Source: Streptomyces sp. H27-H1
Lineage (GTDB): Bacteria > Actinomycetota > Actinomycetes > Streptomycetales > Streptomycetaceae
Length of the DNA stretch: 64,000 nt
Direction of reading: 5' to 3'
Assembly: GCF_026627445.1 (NCBI RefSeq)
Contig: NZ_JAPNLJ010000004.1
Span: 124,001-188,000 of the forward strand
Shown: in pieces, positions 9,015 through 20,660 of the stretch
How positions within the stretch are numbered: the stretch's first letter is position 1
Layout: every line of letters starts with the position of its first letter
Notes under the pieces: model-generated
What the model saw: the letters and a program-made list of their open reading frames with translations, nothing else
Told to the model about the DNA's origin: nothing
The model's database searches: none
Made by a program: the position numbers and the translations under genes

Positions 9015-10880
9015 GTGCCCGCGATCCCCAGCCACGTGCCCGAGCCGAGCCGTACCGACCCGGCGCTGATCCGCAATTTCTGCATCATCGCGCACATCGA
9101 CCACGGCAAGTCGACCCTTGCCGACCGGATGCTCCAGCTCACCGGTGTGGTGGACTCGCGGCAGATGCGCGCCCAGTACCTCGACCGCATGGACATCGAG
9201 CGTGAGCGCGGCATCACGATCAAGTCCCAGGCGGTCCGACTGCCGTGGGCGCCGAACACGGGCGAGGACGAGGGCAAGACCCACATCCTCAACATGATCG
9301 ACACCCCGGGGCACGTCGACTTCACGTACGAGGTCTCGCGCTCGCTGGCCGCCTGTGAGGGCACGGTCCTCCTGGTGGACGCCGCCCAGGGCATCGAGGC
9401 GCAGACCCTCGCCAACCTGTACCTGGCGATGGAGAAGGACCTCGCGATCGTCCCGGTCCTGAACAAGATCGACCTGCCGGCCGCCCAGCCGGAGAAGTTC
9501 GCCGAGGAGCTCGCGAACCTGGTCGGCTGCCAGCCCGAGGACGTCCTGCGGGTCTCGGCGAAGACCGGGCTCGGCGTGGACGTCCTGCTCGACAAGATCG
9601 TCGCCACCGTCCCGGCCCCGGTCGGGCCGAAGGACGCCCCGGCGCGAGCGATGATCTTCGACTCGGTCTACGACTCGTACCGCGGTGTCGTGACCTACGT
9701 CCGTGTCGTCGACGGCCAGCTCAACAAGCGCGAGCGCATCCGGATGATGTCCACCGGCGCCACCCACGAGCTGCTGGAGATCGGTGTCTCCTCCCCGGAG
9801 ATGACCCCGGCCGACGGCATCGGCGTCGGCGAGGTGGGCTACATCATCACCGGCGTGAAGGACGTCCGTCAGTCCAAGGTCGGTGACACCATCACCAGCC
9901 TGCACAACGGCGCGACCGAGGCCCTCGGCGGCTACAAGGACCCGCGCCCGATGGTCTTCTCGGGCCTGTACCCGCTCGACGGCTCGGACTACCCCGACCT
10001 GCGCGAGGCCCTGGACAAGCTCCAGCTCAACGACGCCGCGCTGGTCTACGAGCCGGAGACCTCGGCGGCGCTGGGCTTCGGCTTCCGCGTCGGCTTCCTC
10101 GGCCTGCTGCACCTGGACGTGGTCCGCGAGCGCCTGGAGCGCGAGTTCGGCCTCGACCTGATCGCCACCGCGCCGAACGTGGTCTACCGAGTCGTCCTGG
10201 AGGACGGCAAGGAGGTCACCGTCACCAACCCGAGCGAGTTCCCCGAGGGCAAGATCTCGGACGTGTTCGAGCCGGTCGTACGGGCCACCCTGCTCGCGCC
10301 CTCCGAGTTCATCGGCGCGATCATGGAGCTCTGCCAGCTGCGCCGCGGCACGCTCCTCGGGATGGACTACCTCTCCGAGGACCGCGTAGAGATCCGCTAC
10401 ACCCTCCCGCTCGCGGAGATCGTCTTCGACTTCTTCGACCAGCTGAAGTCCAAGACGCGCGGTTACGCCTCCCTGGACTACGAGCCCACCGGCGAGCAGG
10501 CCTCCGGCCTGGTCAAGGTCGACATCCTGCTGCACGGCGACAAGGTCGACGCCTTCTCCGCCGTTACGCACAAGGACGCCGCCTACGCCTACGGCGTGCG
10601 CCTGGTCGCCAAGCTGCGCGAGCTCATCCCGCGGCAGGCCTTCGAGATCCCGATCCAGGCCGCGGTCGGATCCCGCGTCATCGCCCGCGAGACCATCCGC
10701 GCCATCCGCAAGGACGTCCTCGCCAAGTGCTACGGCGGCGACATCTCCCGTAAGCGGAAGCTGCTGGAGAAGCAGAAGGAAGGCAAGAAGCGCATGAAGA
10801 TGGTCGGCTCCGTGGAGGTCCCGCAGGAGGCCTTCATCGCCGTCCTCTCCAGCGACGAGTCCAGCGGCAAGAAGAAGTAG
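9015..10880 (+). CDS. lepA: Translation elongation factor 4 (LepA GTPase)
   Basis: This 621-residue ribosome-associated GTPase catalyses back-translocation or acts as a biogenesis/rescue factor. The G1 motif AHIDHGKST, switch regions with DTPGHVDF, and G4 NKIDLP are intact. LepA-specific C-terminal sequences are present (GQVGYI-like [23 protein letters not shown], and the basic tail [20 protein letters not shown]). The GTG start fits the usual [21 protein letters not shown] beginning. The open frame extends 56 codons upstream but reads promoter-like sequence. A strong terminator follows. Confidence 0.97.
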   Translation: MPAIPSHVPEPSRTDPALIRNFCIIAHIDHGKSTLADRMLQLTGVVDSRQMRAQYLDRMDIERERGITIKSQAVRLPWAPNTGEDEGKTHILNMIDTPGHVDFTYEVSRSLAACEGTVLLVDAAQGIEAQTLANLYLAMEKDLAIVPVLNKIDLPAAQPEKFAEELANLVGCQPEDVLRVSAKTGLGVDVLLDKIVATVPAPVGPKDAPARAMIFDSVYDSYRGVVTYVRVVDGQLNKRERIRMMSTGATHELLEIGVSSPEMTPADGIGVGEVGYIITGVKDVRQSKVGDTITSLHNGATEALGGYKDPRPMVFSGLYPLDGSDYPDLREALDKLQLNDAALVYEPETSAALGFGFRVGFLGLLHLDVVRERLEREFGLDLIATAPNVVYRVVLEDGKEVTVTNPSEFPEGKISDVFEPVVRATLLAPSEFIGAIMELCQLRRGTLLGMDYLSEDRVEIRYTLPLAEIVFDFFDQLKSKTRGYASLDYEPTGEQASGLVKVDILLHGDKVDAFSAVTHKDAAYAYGVRLVAKLRELIPRQAFEIPIQAAVGSRVIARETIRAIRKDVLAKCYGGDISRKRKLLEKQKEGKKRMKMVGSVEVPQEAFIAVLSSDESSGKKK

Positions 10881-10907
10881 GCAGCCGGCAGGCATCGCAG
10901 ACCAAGC

Positions 10908-10942
10908 AGGCCCCCGCGCTCCGGCGCGGGGGCCTGTTTCGT
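10908..10942 (+). terminator. Rho-independent terminator after lepA
   Basis: AGGCCCCCGCGC pairs with GCGCGGGGGCCT around a short loop, followed by GTTTCGTT. The stem is 12 bp, placed 27 nt after the lepA stop. Confidence 0.85.
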
Positions 10943-11115
10943 TATGAATCGGCTCCCCAGGGCCTCTTACGCGCCAGGCGGAGGGCCCCTAGTCTGATCA
11001 CTGATCGTTGGTTACTCGCCAGTTACAAGCCTGACTCAGCCACCCACCCTGACCCACCACCGGTCAGTTCGCCCCTGTGATGAGCAGGCCCTGCCGCGTG
11101 GTCCGGAGGATGTCC

Positions 11116-13008
<1,893 letters not shown>

Positions 13009-13050
13009 GTCGTCTCTTTCCCGAGCCCGTAAACGACCTTGGGGCAGTGC

Positions 13051-13067
13051 GGGACAATGGGCCCATG
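13051..13067 (+). promoter_or_regulatory. Leaderless promoter module of hemW
   Basis: GGGACAATGGGCCCATG carries a GACAAT -10 hexamer ending 6 nt before the ATG, so transcription should start at or next to the start codon. No Shine-Dalgarno is present. The same 17 nt occur before recO (46107-46123). Confidence 0.65.
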
Positions 13068-14297
13068 CCTTCCGCACTGCCCGACGGTGAACCCATGCCC
13101 GAAGACGGCTCGCTGCCGCTCCACGCCCTGGCGGGAGCCGAAGAGCGGCCGCTCGGGTTCTACCTGCACGTTCCGTACTGCGCCACGCGCTGCGGGTACT
13201 GCGACTTCAACACCTACACGGCCACCGAGCTGCGGGGCACCGGCGGTGTGCTCGCCTCCCGGGAGAACTACGCCGACACCCTGATCGACGAGGTCAGGCT
13301 GGCCCGCAAGGTCCTCGGCGACGACCCCAGGGCCGTACGGACCGTCTTCGTGGGCGGCGGCACGCCCACACTGCTGCCCGCCGGCGACCTCGTACGGATG
13401 CTCGCGGCGATCCGCGAGGAATTCGGGCTGGCCGAGGACGCCGAGATCACCACCGAGGCCAATCCCGAGTCGGTGAACCCGGAGTACCTGGCGGAGCTGC
13501 GCGCGGGCGGCTTCAACCGGATCTCCTTCGGCATGCAGAGCGCCAAGCAGCACGTCCTGAAGGTGCTCGACCGCACCCACACCCCCGGGCGGCCGGAGGC
13601 CTGCGTCGCCGAGGCGCGGGCGGCGGGCTTCGAGCACGTGAACCTGGACCTGATCTACGGGACTCCGGGGGAGTCCGACGAGGACTGGCGGGCGTCGCTG
13701 TCGGCGGCGCTGGGCGCCGGGCCCGACCACATCAGCGCCTACGCGCTGATCGTGGAGGAGGGCACCCAGCTCGCCCGCCGGATCCGGCGGGGCGAGGTCC
13801 CGATGACGGACGACGACGTCCACGCCGACCGGTACCTGATCCTCGACGCGGTGATGGCCGAGGCGGGTTACTCCTGGTACGAGGTCTCGAACTGGGCCAC
13901 GTCCGAGGCCGGGCGCTGCCTGCACAACGAGCTGTACTGGCGCGGGGCCGACTGGTGGGGGGCCGGGCCCGGGGCGCACTCGCACGTGGGCGGGGTGCGG
14001 TGGTGGAACGTCAAGCATCCGGGCGCGTACGCGGCGGCGCTGGCCGAAGGCCGCTCCCCGGGCGCGGGTCGTGAGCTGCTGTCCTCGGAGGACCGGCGGG
14101 TGGAGCGGATCCTGCTGGAGCTTCGGCTCGTGGACGGGGTACCGCTGTCCCTGCTCGCGCCGGCCGGGCTCGCGGCGTCCCGCCGCGGCCTGGCGGACGG
14201 GCTGCTGGAGCCGGGGCCGTACGAGGCCGGGCGGGCCGTGCTGACCCTGCGGGGGCGGTTGCTGGCCGATGCGGTGGTCAGGGACCTGGTCGACTGA
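13065..14297 (+). CDS. hemW: Radical SAM heme chaperone HemW
   Basis: This 410-residue radical SAM protein of the coproporphyrinogen-oxidase-like HemW family is thought to deliver heme to target proteins. The SAM/iron-sulfur motif CATRCGYC (CX3CX2C) is followed by DFNTY, then GGGTPTLLP, TTEANPESV, RISFGMQSAKQHVL and NLDLIYGTPGE, with the HemW C-terminal domain. Unlike oxygen-independent HemN, it keeps a single cluster motif. It starts 57 nt after the acyl-CoA ligase but has its own -10, so independent leaderless expression is likely. Confidence 0.93.
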   Translation: MPSALPDGEPMPEDGSLPLHALAGAEERPLGFYLHVPYCATRCGYCDFNTYTATELRGTGGVLASRENYADTLIDEVRLARKVLGDDPRAVRTVFVGGGTPTLLPAGDLVRMLAAIREEFGLAEDAEITTEANPESVNPEYLAELRAGGFNRISFGMQSAKQHVLKVLDRTHTPGRPEACVAEARAAGFEHVNLDLIYGTPGESDEDWRASLSAALGAGPDHISAYALIVEEGTQLARRIRRGEVPMTDDDVHADRYLILDAVMAEAGYSWYEVSNWATSEAGRCLHNELYWRGADWWGAGPGAHSHVGGVRWWNVKHPGAYAAALAEGRSPGAGRELLSSEDRRVERILLELRLVDGVPLSLLAPAGLAASRRGLADGLLEPGPYEAGRAVLTLRGRLLADAVVRDLVD

Positions 14298-14310
14298 CGC
14301 TGGGGTGTCG

Positions 14311-14360
14311 CCTCAAGCGCCGGCGGGGCTGAGGGGTCGCCTCAAGCGCCGGCGGGGCTG
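14311..14360 (+). repeat. Dispersed intergenic repeat, copies 4 and 5
   Basis: Tandem copies CCTCAAGCGCCGGCGGGGCTG at 14311 and 14340 are separated by 8 nt. They lie between the convergent ends of hemW and the DUF3097 gene. Confidence 0.7.
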
Positions 14361-14386
14361 GAGGGTGGCCGGGAGGCGGTGGAGGG

Positions 14387-15184
14387 TCATGCCGTGACGT
14401 GGTCGATGAGGTGTTCCACCGCGCCCAGGAGGGTGGGCTCCAGGTCCTTGTACGAGGTCACGCGGGACAGGATGTGCTGCCAGGCGGCGCCCGTGTTCTC
14501 CGGCCAGCCCAGGGCGCGGCAGATGCCCGTCTTCCAGTCCTGGCCGCGCGGGATCACCGGCCAGGCCGGGATGCCGAGCGCGGACGGTTTCACGGCCTGC
14601 CAGACGTCCACGTACGGGTGGCCCACGATCAGGACGTGCGGGGAGGTCACGGAGGCCGCGATGCGGGATTCCTTCGAGCCCGGCACCAGGTGGTCCACCA
14701 GGACACCGAGGCGGGCGTCCGGGCCCGGGGCGAAGTCGGCGACCACCGACGGGAGGTCGTCGATGCCCTCCAGGTACTCCACCACCACGCCCTCGATCCG
14801 CAGGTCGTCGCCCCAGACCCGTTCCACGAGTTCGGCGTCGTGGCGGCCCTCCACGTAGATCCGGCCCGCCCGGGCCACCCGCGCGCGGGCCCCGGGCACG
14901 GCCACCGAGCCGGAGGCCGTACGGAGCGGGGCCGAGGGGGCGCGGACCGGCCGGGTCAGGGTCACTACCGCGCCGTCCAGGAGGAAACCGCGGGGCTCCA
15001 GGGGGAACACCCGGCGCTTGCCGAAGCGGTCCTCCAGGGCGACCGTGCCCGCCTCGCAGGCCACCACCGCGCCGCAGAAGTCCGTACCCGCCACCTCGAT
15101 CACCAGGCCGGGATCGGCCGGCACCTCCGGGACGGTCTTGGCGCGCTTCCACTGCGGGGTCAGGTCGGGGGAGTACTCACGCAT
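14387..15184 (-). CDS. DUF3097 family protein
   Basis: This 265-residue actinobacterial protein is of unknown function. Conserved-looking blocks are the start [20 protein letters not shown], then [20 protein letters not shown], a toprim-like segment [37 protein letters not shown] and [17 protein letters not shown]. The run [10 protein letters not shown] ... [11 protein letters not shown] resembles Toprim metal-binding positions (Glu, then DxD-like), so a nucleic-acid role is possible; this is my inference. The ATG was chosen at the conserved MREYS start; the frame remains open upstream without coding character. Confidence 0.85.
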   Translation of the reverse strand: MREYSPDLTPQWKRAKTVPEVPADPGLVIEVAGTDFCGAVVACEAGTVALEDRFGKRRVFPLEPRGFLLDGAVVTLTRPVRAPSAPLRTASGSVAVPGARARVARAGRIYVEGRHDAELVERVWGDDLRIEGVVVEYLEGIDDLPSVVADFAPGPDARLGVLVDHLVPGSKESRIAASVTSPHVLIVGHPYVDVWQAVKPSALGIPAWPVIPRGQDWKTGICRALGWPENTGAAWQHILSRVTSYKDLEPTLLGAVEHLIDHVTA

Positions 15185-15212
15185 CCGGCCGAGGGTAGGA
15201 GAGCGGGCCGTC

Positions 15213-15938
15213 TCAGGTGTCCGACACGCCGAAACGGGCCGCCAGTGTGTCGCGTTGGGCACGCACGAAGGTCGCGTCGACCACCGCTCCGTGACCCGGG
15301 ACGTACAGAGCGTCGTCACCGCCCAGGGCGAGGAGCCGGTCCAAGGCCGCCGGCCACTGCCGGGGCACGGCGTCCGGGCCCGCCAGTGGCTCGCCCGATT
15401 CCTCGACCAGATCGCCGCAGAAGACCACCTCGCGCGCTCCGGGCACGAAGGCGGCCAGATCGTGCCGGGTGTGCCCGGGGCCCACGTTCGCCAGCAGCAC
15501 CTGCACCCCGCCCAGGTCGAGCGTCCACTCGCCCGACACCAGGTGCCGGGGGACCACCAGCAGGTCCGCCGCCTCGGCGGCCTCGGCCTCCGCCAGGCCC
15601 TGCTGGACCGCGTCGGCCCGCAGGCCGTCCCGGTCGGCCACCAGCTGGGTGTCCAGCCCGACCGGACCGTAGACCTCCGCTCCCGCGAACGCCGCACCGC
15701 CCAGCACGTGGTCGAAATGTCCGTGTGTGTATGCGAGATGGGTCACGCGCCGCCCCGCCAGCCGCTCCGCCTCGACCCGCACCTGCGCGCCTTCCCGCAG
15801 GCAGGACCCGGGGTCGATCAACAGGGCCGAATCCTCACCCACCACCAGTCCCACGGTGCAATCCCATACCGGCAGGCGCCGCCTGCCGGCCCGTTCGGAG
15901 AGCCGTTCCCAGCCCGCCTCTTCCCAATGCACGTCCAT
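15213..15938 (-). CDS. MBL-fold metallo-hydrolase
   Basis: This 241-residue metallo-beta-lactamase-fold hydrolase carries the motif [11 protein letters not shown] (HxHxDH type), later [16 protein letters not shown] and the distal VPGHGAVVD histidine. The fold binds one or two zinc ions. Substrate is unknown, and the family includes glyoxalase II-like and quorum-quenching enzymes. It is encoded upstream of DUF3097 on the same strand with a 28-nt gap, suggesting one transcript, and runs divergently from hrcA. Confidence 0.88.
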   Translation of the reverse strand: MDVHWEEAGWERLSERAGRRRLPVWDCTVGLVVGEDSALLIDPGSCLREGAQVRVEAERLAGRRVTHLAYTHGHFDHVLGGAAFAGAEVYGPVGLDTQLVADRDGLRADAVQQGLAEAEAAEAADLLVVPRHLVSGEWTLDLGGVQVLLANVGPGHTRHDLAAFVPGAREVVFCGDLVEESGEPLAGPDAVPRQWPAALDRLLALGGDDALYVPGHGAVVDATFVRAQRDTLAARFGVSDT

Positions 15939-15966
15939 GCGGCGACGCTACCTTGGCGGGCCGCCC

Positions 15967-15997
15967 TTGCTACGGGTGGACTACCCCGCCGTACACT
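15967..15997 (+). promoter_or_regulatory. Candidate hrcA-dnaJ promoter
   Basis: TTGCTA (15967-15972) and TACACT (15992-15997) are separated by 19 nt, immediately upstream of the CIRCE operator. The spacing is slightly long for a vegetative promoter, so the -35 assignment is tentative. Confidence 0.45.
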
Positions 15998-16010
15998 GAC
16001 CGGGGGTTCT

Positions 16011-16037
16011 CTGGCACTCGAACGCGCGGAGTGCCAG
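16011..16037 (+). promoter_or_regulatory. CIRCE operator (HrcA binding site)
   Basis: CTGGCACTC, nine bases, GAGTGCCAG is a perfect 9-9-9 inverted repeat with the CIRCE core GCACTC/GAGTGC. It lies 41 nt before hrcA. HrcA binding here gives autoregulated heat-shock control of the hrcA-dnaJ operon. Confidence 0.95.
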
Positions 16038-16078
16038 AACGGCCCGACGCAACGACGGAAACGATGGAGGTGTGCGCC

Positions 16079-17095
16079 ATGCTCAGCGAACGCAGACTCG
16101 AAGTGCTGCGCGCCATCGTCCAGGACTACGTCGGGACGGAGGAGCCGGTCGGCTCCAAGGCGCTCACCGAGCGGCACCGGCTCGGCGTCTCGCCGGCCAC
16201 CGTGCGCAACGACATGGCCGTGCTGGAGGACGAGGGCTACATCGCACAGCCCCACACCAGCGCCGGCCGGATCCCCACCGACAAGGGCTACCGCCTCTTC
16301 GTCGACAGGCTCGCGGGGGTCAAACCCCTGTCGACGCCCGAGCGCCGGGCCATCCAGAACTTCCTCGACGGGGCCGTTGACCTCGACGACGTCGTCAGCC
16401 GGACCGTACGGCTGCTCGCACAGCTGACCCGGCAGGTCGCGGTCGTCCAGTACCCGAGCCTGACCCGTTCCACCGTCCGGCACGTGGAGCTGCTCCCGCT
16501 GGCCCCGGCCCGCCTGATGCTCGTCCTCATCACGGACACCGGCCGGGTTGAGCAGCGGCTCGTCGACTGCCAGACCCCCTTCTCGGACATCTCGCTCGCG
16601 GACCTGCGGGCCCGTCTCAACAGCCGTGTCGTCGGCCGCCGGTTCACCGATGTGCCGCCGCTGGTGAAGGATCTTCCGGAATCCTTCGAGAACGAGGACC
16701 GGGTGACGGTGAAGTCCGTCCTCGACACCCTTCTCGAAACGCTGGTGGAGGAGGCGGAGGAGCGGCTGATGATCGGCGGCACCGCCAACCTCACCCGCTT
16801 CGGACACGATTTTCCCCTGACGATCAGGCCGGTGCTCGAAGCGCTGGAGGAGCAGGTCGTGCTCCTCAAGCTGCTGGGCGAGGCCAGTGAGTCGGGAATG
16901 GCCGTAAAGATCGGGCATGAGAACGCCTACGAGGGACTGAACTCCACGTCCGTCGTCTCGGTCGGCTACGGTTCGGGCGGCGAAGCAGTCGCCAAACTCG
17001 GCGTGGTCGGACCGACCCGCATGGACTACCCCGGAACGATGGGAGCGGTACGCGCAGTGGCACGTTACGTCGGACAGATCCTGGCGGAGTCGTAA
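16079..17095 (+). CDS. hrcA: Heat-inducible transcription repressor HrcA
   Basis: This 338-residue repressor binds CIRCE elements and is kept active by GroEL. The N-terminal winged helix is clear ([55 protein letters not shown]), and the C-terminal GAF-like domain ends [13 protein letters not shown]. The ATG is chosen by the GGAGG eight bases upstream; a GTG three codons earlier is possible. It is followed without a gap by dnaJ (TAA then GTG), forming a two-gene heat-shock operon behind its own operator. Confidence 0.96.
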   Translation: MLSERRLEVLRAIVQDYVGTEEPVGSKALTERHRLGVSPATVRNDMAVLEDEGYIAQPHTSAGRIPTDKGYRLFVDRLAGVKPLSTPERRAIQNFLDGAVDLDDVVSRTVRLLAQLTRQVAVVQYPSLTRSTVRHVELLPLAPARLMLVLITDTGRVEQRLVDCQTPFSDISLADLRARLNSRVVGRRFTDVPPLVKDLPESFENEDRVTVKSVLDTLLETLVEEAEERLMIGGTANLTRFGHDFPLTIRPVLEALEEQVVLLKLLGEASESGMAVKIGHENAYEGLNSTSVVSVGYGSGGEAVAKLGVVGPTRMDYPGTMGAVRAVARYVGQILAES

Positions 17096-18232
17096 GTGGC
17101 CACGGACTACTACGCCGTTCTCGGCGTGCGCCGCGACGCATCGCAGGACGAGATCAAGAAGGCATTCCGGCGGCTCGCACGCGAGCTGCACCCGGATGTG
17201 AACCCCGATCCCAAGACGCAAGAGCGTTTCAAGGAGATCAACGCCGCCTACGAGGTCCTCTCGGACCCGCAGAAGAAGCAGGTCTTCGACCTCGGCGGCG
17301 ACCCGCTGTCCTCCTCGGGCGGCGGCGGCGCGGGCGGCTTCGGGGCGGGCGGCTTCGGCAACTTCTCCGACATCATGGACGCCTTCTTCGGCCAGTCCTC
17401 GCAGCGCGGACCGCGCTCGCGGACCCGCCGCGGCCAGGACGCCATGATCCGCCTCGACCTGGAACTGGACGAGGCCGCCTTCGGCACGACCAAGGACATC
17501 CAGGTCGACACGGCCGTCGTCTGCACCACCTGCTCCGGCGAGGGCGCGGCCCCCGGCACCTCGGCGCAGACCTGTGACATGTGCCGCGGCCGCGGTGAGG
17601 TCTCGCAGGTCACCCGGTCCTTCCTGGGCCAGGTCATGACCTCGCGGCCCTGCCCGCAGTGCCAGGGCTTCGGCACCGTGGTCCCGACCCCGTGCCCCGA
17701 GTGCGCGGGCGACGGCCGGGTCCGCTCCCGCCGCAGCCTCACCGTCAAGATCCCGGCCGGCGTCGAGAACGGCACCCGCATCCAGCTCGCGGGCGAGGGC
17801 GAGGTCGGCCCCGGCGGCGGCCCCGCCGGCGACCTGTACGTGGAGATCCACGAGCTGCCGCACTCGACCTTCCAGCGGCGCGGGGACGACCTGCACTGCA
17901 CGGTCACCATCCCGATGACCGCGGCCTCCCTGGGCACCAAGTGCCCGCTGGAGACACTGGACGGCCTGGAGGAGATCGACATCCGGCCCGGCACCCAGTC
18001 CGGCCAGGCGATCCCCCTGCACGGCCGGGGCGTCACGCACCTGCGCGGCGGCGGACGCGGCGACCTGATCGTGCACGTCGAGGTCACCACCCCCAGCAAG
18101 CTGGACGCCCCGCAGGAGGACCTGCTGCGCCAGCTGGCGAAGCTGCGTGGTGAGGAACGCCCGACGGGCCAGTTCGCGCCGGGCCAGCAGGGCCTGTTCA
18201 GCCGGCTGAAGGACGCCTTCAACGGGCGCTGA
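17096..18232 (+). CDS. dnaJ: Chaperone DnaJ (DnaJ2 type, with hrcA)
   Basis: This 378-residue co-chaperone stimulates DnaK ATPase. Domain order: J domain with the HPD motif (ELHPDVNPDP), a Gly-rich linker (GGGGAGGFGAGGFG), four CxxCxGxG zinc-finger repeats (CTTCSGEG, CDMCRGRG, CPQCQGFG, CPECAGDG), then the C-terminal substrate-binding sandwich. This is the second streptomycete DnaJ, the one linked to hrcA rather than to dnaK-grpE. The GTG start abuts the hrcA stop, so translation is probably coupled. Confidence 0.96.
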   Translation: MATDYYAVLGVRRDASQDEIKKAFRRLARELHPDVNPDPKTQERFKEINAAYEVLSDPQKKQVFDLGGDPLSSSGGGGAGGFGAGGFGNFSDIMDAFFGQSSQRGPRSRTRRGQDAMIRLDLELDEAAFGTTKDIQVDTAVVCTTCSGEGAAPGTSAQTCDMCRGRGEVSQVTRSFLGQVMTSRPCPQCQGFGTVVPTPCPECAGDGRVRSRRSLTVKIPAGVENGTRIQLAGEGEVGPGGGPAGDLYVEIHELPHSTFQRRGDDLHCTVTIPMTAASLGTKCPLETLDGLEEIDIRPGTQSGQAIPLHGRGVTHLRGGGRGDLIVHVEVTTPSKLDAPQEDLLRQLAKLRGEERPTGQFAPGQQGLFSRLKDAFNGR

Positions 18233-18263
18233 GCCAAGCGCGCAGCAGCGTACGAGCACATCT

Positions 18264-18300
18264 GCGAGCCCGGTCCGGGGATGCCCCGGACCGGGCTCGC
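18264..18300. terminator. 17-bp perfect hairpin after dnaJ
   Basis: A 17-bp GC-rich perfect stem (18264-18280 with 18284-18300) closes on a 3-nt loop, 31 nt after the dnaJ stop. There is no T-tract. It is likely an intrinsic terminator of the long-stem type common in Streptomyces. Confidence 0.8.
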
Positions 18301-18400
18301 GGCATGCCCGAAGGCGGTATCCGGGCAACCCGTGAAGGGGACTATGCCAGGCGAATGCGGTGATTCGGTCCCGTGAGCGGGACATGGCACGATGCAGCTC

Positions 18401-19492
18401 ATGTCCTCCGCACCGAACGGTCTCTTCGCGTACCCGATCGTGCAGGCGCCCATGGCGGGCGGCGCGTCCTGTCCGCCGCTCGCCGCCGCCGTGTGCGAAG
18501 CGGGCGGGCTGGGGTTCCTCGCCGGCGGCTACAAGACCGCCGACGGCATGTACCAGGAGATCAAGCGGCTGCGTGCGCTCACCCGGCGCCCCTTCGGAGT
18601 CAACCTCTTCCTGCCGCAGACCGGTCACGTGGACCCGGCCGCCGTCGAGGCCTACCGGGGGCAGCTCACCAGCGAGGCCTGCTGGTACGAGATCTCCCTC
18701 GCCGACGAGGACATCATCGGCACGAGCGACGACGGCTACGACGCGAAACTGGCCATTCTCATCGAAGACCCGGTACCCGTGGTCTCGTTCACCTTCGGCC
18801 TGCCCTCGCCCGCGGCTTTCACCTGCCTGCGCAACGTCGGAACGTACACGATCGCCACCGTGACCTCCGTCGAAGAGGCCCGCGCGGCGCAGGCGGCCGG
18901 CGCCGACGCCGTCTGCGTCCAGGGCGTGGAGGCGGGCGGCCACCAGGGCACCCACCGCGACGACCCGCAGGCCGACGGGACGGCCGGAGTGGGCCTGCTC
19001 GCCCTCGTCGCGCAGGTACGCGAGGCCGTGGCGCTCCCGATCATCGCGGCCGGCGGCCTGATGCGCGGTTCGCAGATCGCCGCGCTGCTGGCCGCGGGCG
19101 CGGAGGCGGCGCAGCTCGGCACGGCCTTCCTGGCCTGCCCGGAGTCCGGCGCGCACCCCCTGCACAAGAAGGCGCTGACCGACCCGATGTTCGTCCGGAC
19201 GGAGTTGACCCGGGCCTTCTCGGGCCGGCCGGCCAGGGGGCTGGTGAACCGGTTCATGCGCGAGCACGGCCCGTACGCCCCGGCCGCCTATCCGCAGGTC
19301 CACCACCTGACCGCGCCGCTGCGCAAGGCCGCCGCCGCGGCCGGGGACCCGCAGGGCATGGCCCTGTGGGCGGGCCAGGGGCACCGGCTGGCGCGGGCGC
19401 TGCCGGCCGGGCAGCTGGTGGAGGTGCTCGCGGCGGAACTCGCCGCGGCCCAGAACGCGTTGAAGACAATGCAGATGAGGAGTGCGTCATGA
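18401..19492 (+). CDS. Nitronate monooxygenase / 2-nitropropane dioxygenase family
   Basis: This 363-residue FMN-dependent TIM-barrel enzyme is predicted to oxidise nitronates. Motifs: YPIVQAPMAGG, GGLGFLAGGYKTADGM, GADAVCVQGVEAGGHQG (phosphate-binding and catalytic region), LPIIAAGGLMRG and AAQLGTAFLACPESGAH. An in-frame ATG three codons earlier (18392) is an alternative start. No clear Shine-Dalgarno is seen for either. Its stop overlaps the rsmE ATG by four bases, tying the two together in one transcript. Confidence 0.88.
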   Translation: MSSAPNGLFAYPIVQAPMAGGASCPPLAAAVCEAGGLGFLAGGYKTADGMYQEIKRLRALTRRPFGVNLFLPQTGHVDPAAVEAYRGQLTSEACWYEISLADEDIIGTSDDGYDAKLAILIEDPVPVVSFTFGLPSPAAFTCLRNVGTYTIATVTSVEEARAAQAAGADAVCVQGVEAGGHQGTHRDDPQADGTAGVGLLALVAQVREAVALPIIAAGGLMRGSQIAALLAAGAEAAQLGTAFLACPESGAHPLHKKALTDPMFVRTELTRAFSGRPARGLVNRFMREHGPYAPAAYPQVHHLTAPLRKAAAAAGDPQGMALWAGQGHRLARALPAGQLVEVLAAELAAAQNALKTMQMRSAS

Positions 19493-20232
19493 CCGCCCCG
19501 GTGTTCGTGGTCGAAAAGGTTCCCGCGGGGCCGGAGTTCGTCCTGGACGGATCCGAGGGCCGCCACGCGGTCTCCGTGAAGCGGCTGGGCCCCGGCGAGG
19601 CCCTCGTCCTGACCGACGGCCGGGGCGGCTGGGCCGAGGCCGTCGTGACGGCCGCCGAGGGCAAGGACCGACTCCTCGTCTCCGTGACCGGGGCCTTCGA
19701 GGAGGCGGAGCCGGCCGTCCGGATCACCGTCGTCCAGGCTCTGCCCAAGGGCGACCGGGGCGAGGTCGCCGTCGAGACCATGACGGAGACCGGCGTCGAT
19801 GCGATCGTGCCCTGGCAGGCCTCGCGCTGCATCACCCAGTGGCGCGGCGACCGGGGTGCCAAGTCCCTCGCGAAGTGGCGGGCCACCGCCCGGGAGTCCG
19901 GCAAGCAGTCCCGCCGGGTCCGCTTCCCCGAGGTGGCGGAGGCGCTGTCCACCAAGCAGGTAGCGGCGCTCCTCGCCGAGGCCGACCTCGCGGTGGTCCT
20001 GCATGAGGACCGGGACGCGCCCTCGGGCGCGCTGGCCACCGCGCAACTGCCCGCCGAGGGCTCGATCGTGCTGGTGGTCGGCCCCGAAGGCGGGGTCTCC
20101 CCGGACGAGCTCGCCGCCTTCGCCGAGGCCGGCGCCCACCCGTACCGGCTGGGCCCCTCGGTCCTGCGCACCTCCACGGCGGGCACGGCCGCGGCGGCGG
20201 TCCTCCTGGCGCGGACGGGACGCTGGTCCTGA
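19489..20232 (+). CDS. rsmE: 16S rRNA (uracil1498-N3)-methyltransferase
   Basis: This 247-residue SPOUT-class enzyme methylates U1498 of 16S rRNA using S-adenosylmethionine. The PUA-like N-terminus (GSEGRHAVSVKRLGPGE) precedes the trefoil-knot region with ALPKGDRGE, TETGVDAIVPW, VVGPEGGVSPDEL and the SAM-binding YRLGPSVLRTSTAG. The ATG overlaps the upstream stop (ATGA), with AGGAG in front. The length is typical. Confidence 0.94.
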   Translation: MTAPVFVVEKVPAGPEFVLDGSEGRHAVSVKRLGPGEALVLTDGRGGWAEAVVTAAEGKDRLLVSVTGAFEEAEPAVRITVVQALPKGDRGEVAVETMTETGVDAIVPWQASRCITQWRGDRGAKSLAKWRATARESGKQSRRVRFPEVAEALSTKQVAALLAEADLAVVLHEDRDAPSGALATAQLPAEGSIVLVVGPEGGVSPDELAAFAEAGAHPYRLGPSVLRTSTAGTAAAAVLLARTGRWS

Positions 20233-20297
20233 CCGGTCCGACCGGCGGCGGTGGATACGATGCCGGGAACGATCACATGTCACGAAGGGCTCAGCAC

Positions 20298-20657
20298 ATG
20301 GCCGGGGAACCACAGGCCGACTGCCTGTTCTGCAAGATCGTCGCGGGGACCATCCCCGCGACCGTCGTCCGGGAGACGGACACGACCGTCGCCTTCCGCG
20401 ACATCAACCCGCAGGCGCCCACCCACGTCCTCGTCATCCCGAAGGCGCACTACCCCGACGCCGCCTCCCTCGCGGCCGCGGAACCCGGGATCGCCGCCGA
20501 CGTCCTGTGCGAGGCCGGCCGGGTGGCGGCCGAGGAGGGGCTGGCCGAGAACGGCTACCGGCTCGTCTTCAACACCGGCGCCGGCGTCGGCCAGGTCGTC
20601 TTCCACGCCCACGCCCACGTCCTCGGCGGCCGCGGCTTCGAATGGCCCCCGGGATAA
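20298..20657 (+). CDS. HIT family protein (Hint-like nucleotide hydrolase)
   Basis: This 119-residue histidine-triad protein has the start CLFCKIVAGTIPATVV, the domain core INPQAPTHVLVIPKAHYPD and the catalytic triad motif VFHAHAHVLGGRGF, typical of the Hint branch that hydrolyses adenosine 5'-phosphoramidates. The ATG at 20298 has GAAGGG nine bases before it; ATG 20277 is an in-frame alternative. A TACGAT -10 at 20256-20261 could drive it separately from rsmE. Three bases separate it from the RNase Z gene. Confidence 0.93.
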   Translation: MAGEPQADCLFCKIVAGTIPATVVRETDTTVAFRDINPQAPTHVLVIPKAHYPDAASLAAAEPGIAADVLCEAGRVAAEEGLAENGYRLVFNTGAGVGQVVFHAHAHVLGGRGFEWPPG

Positions 20658-20660
20658 ACC

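Noticed and set aside
15818-19384. Open frame of 1188 codons on the minus strand across hrcA, dnaJ and the nitronate monooxygenase gene
   Set aside because: It covers three clear genes on the other strand, and its composition is that of an antisense shadow.
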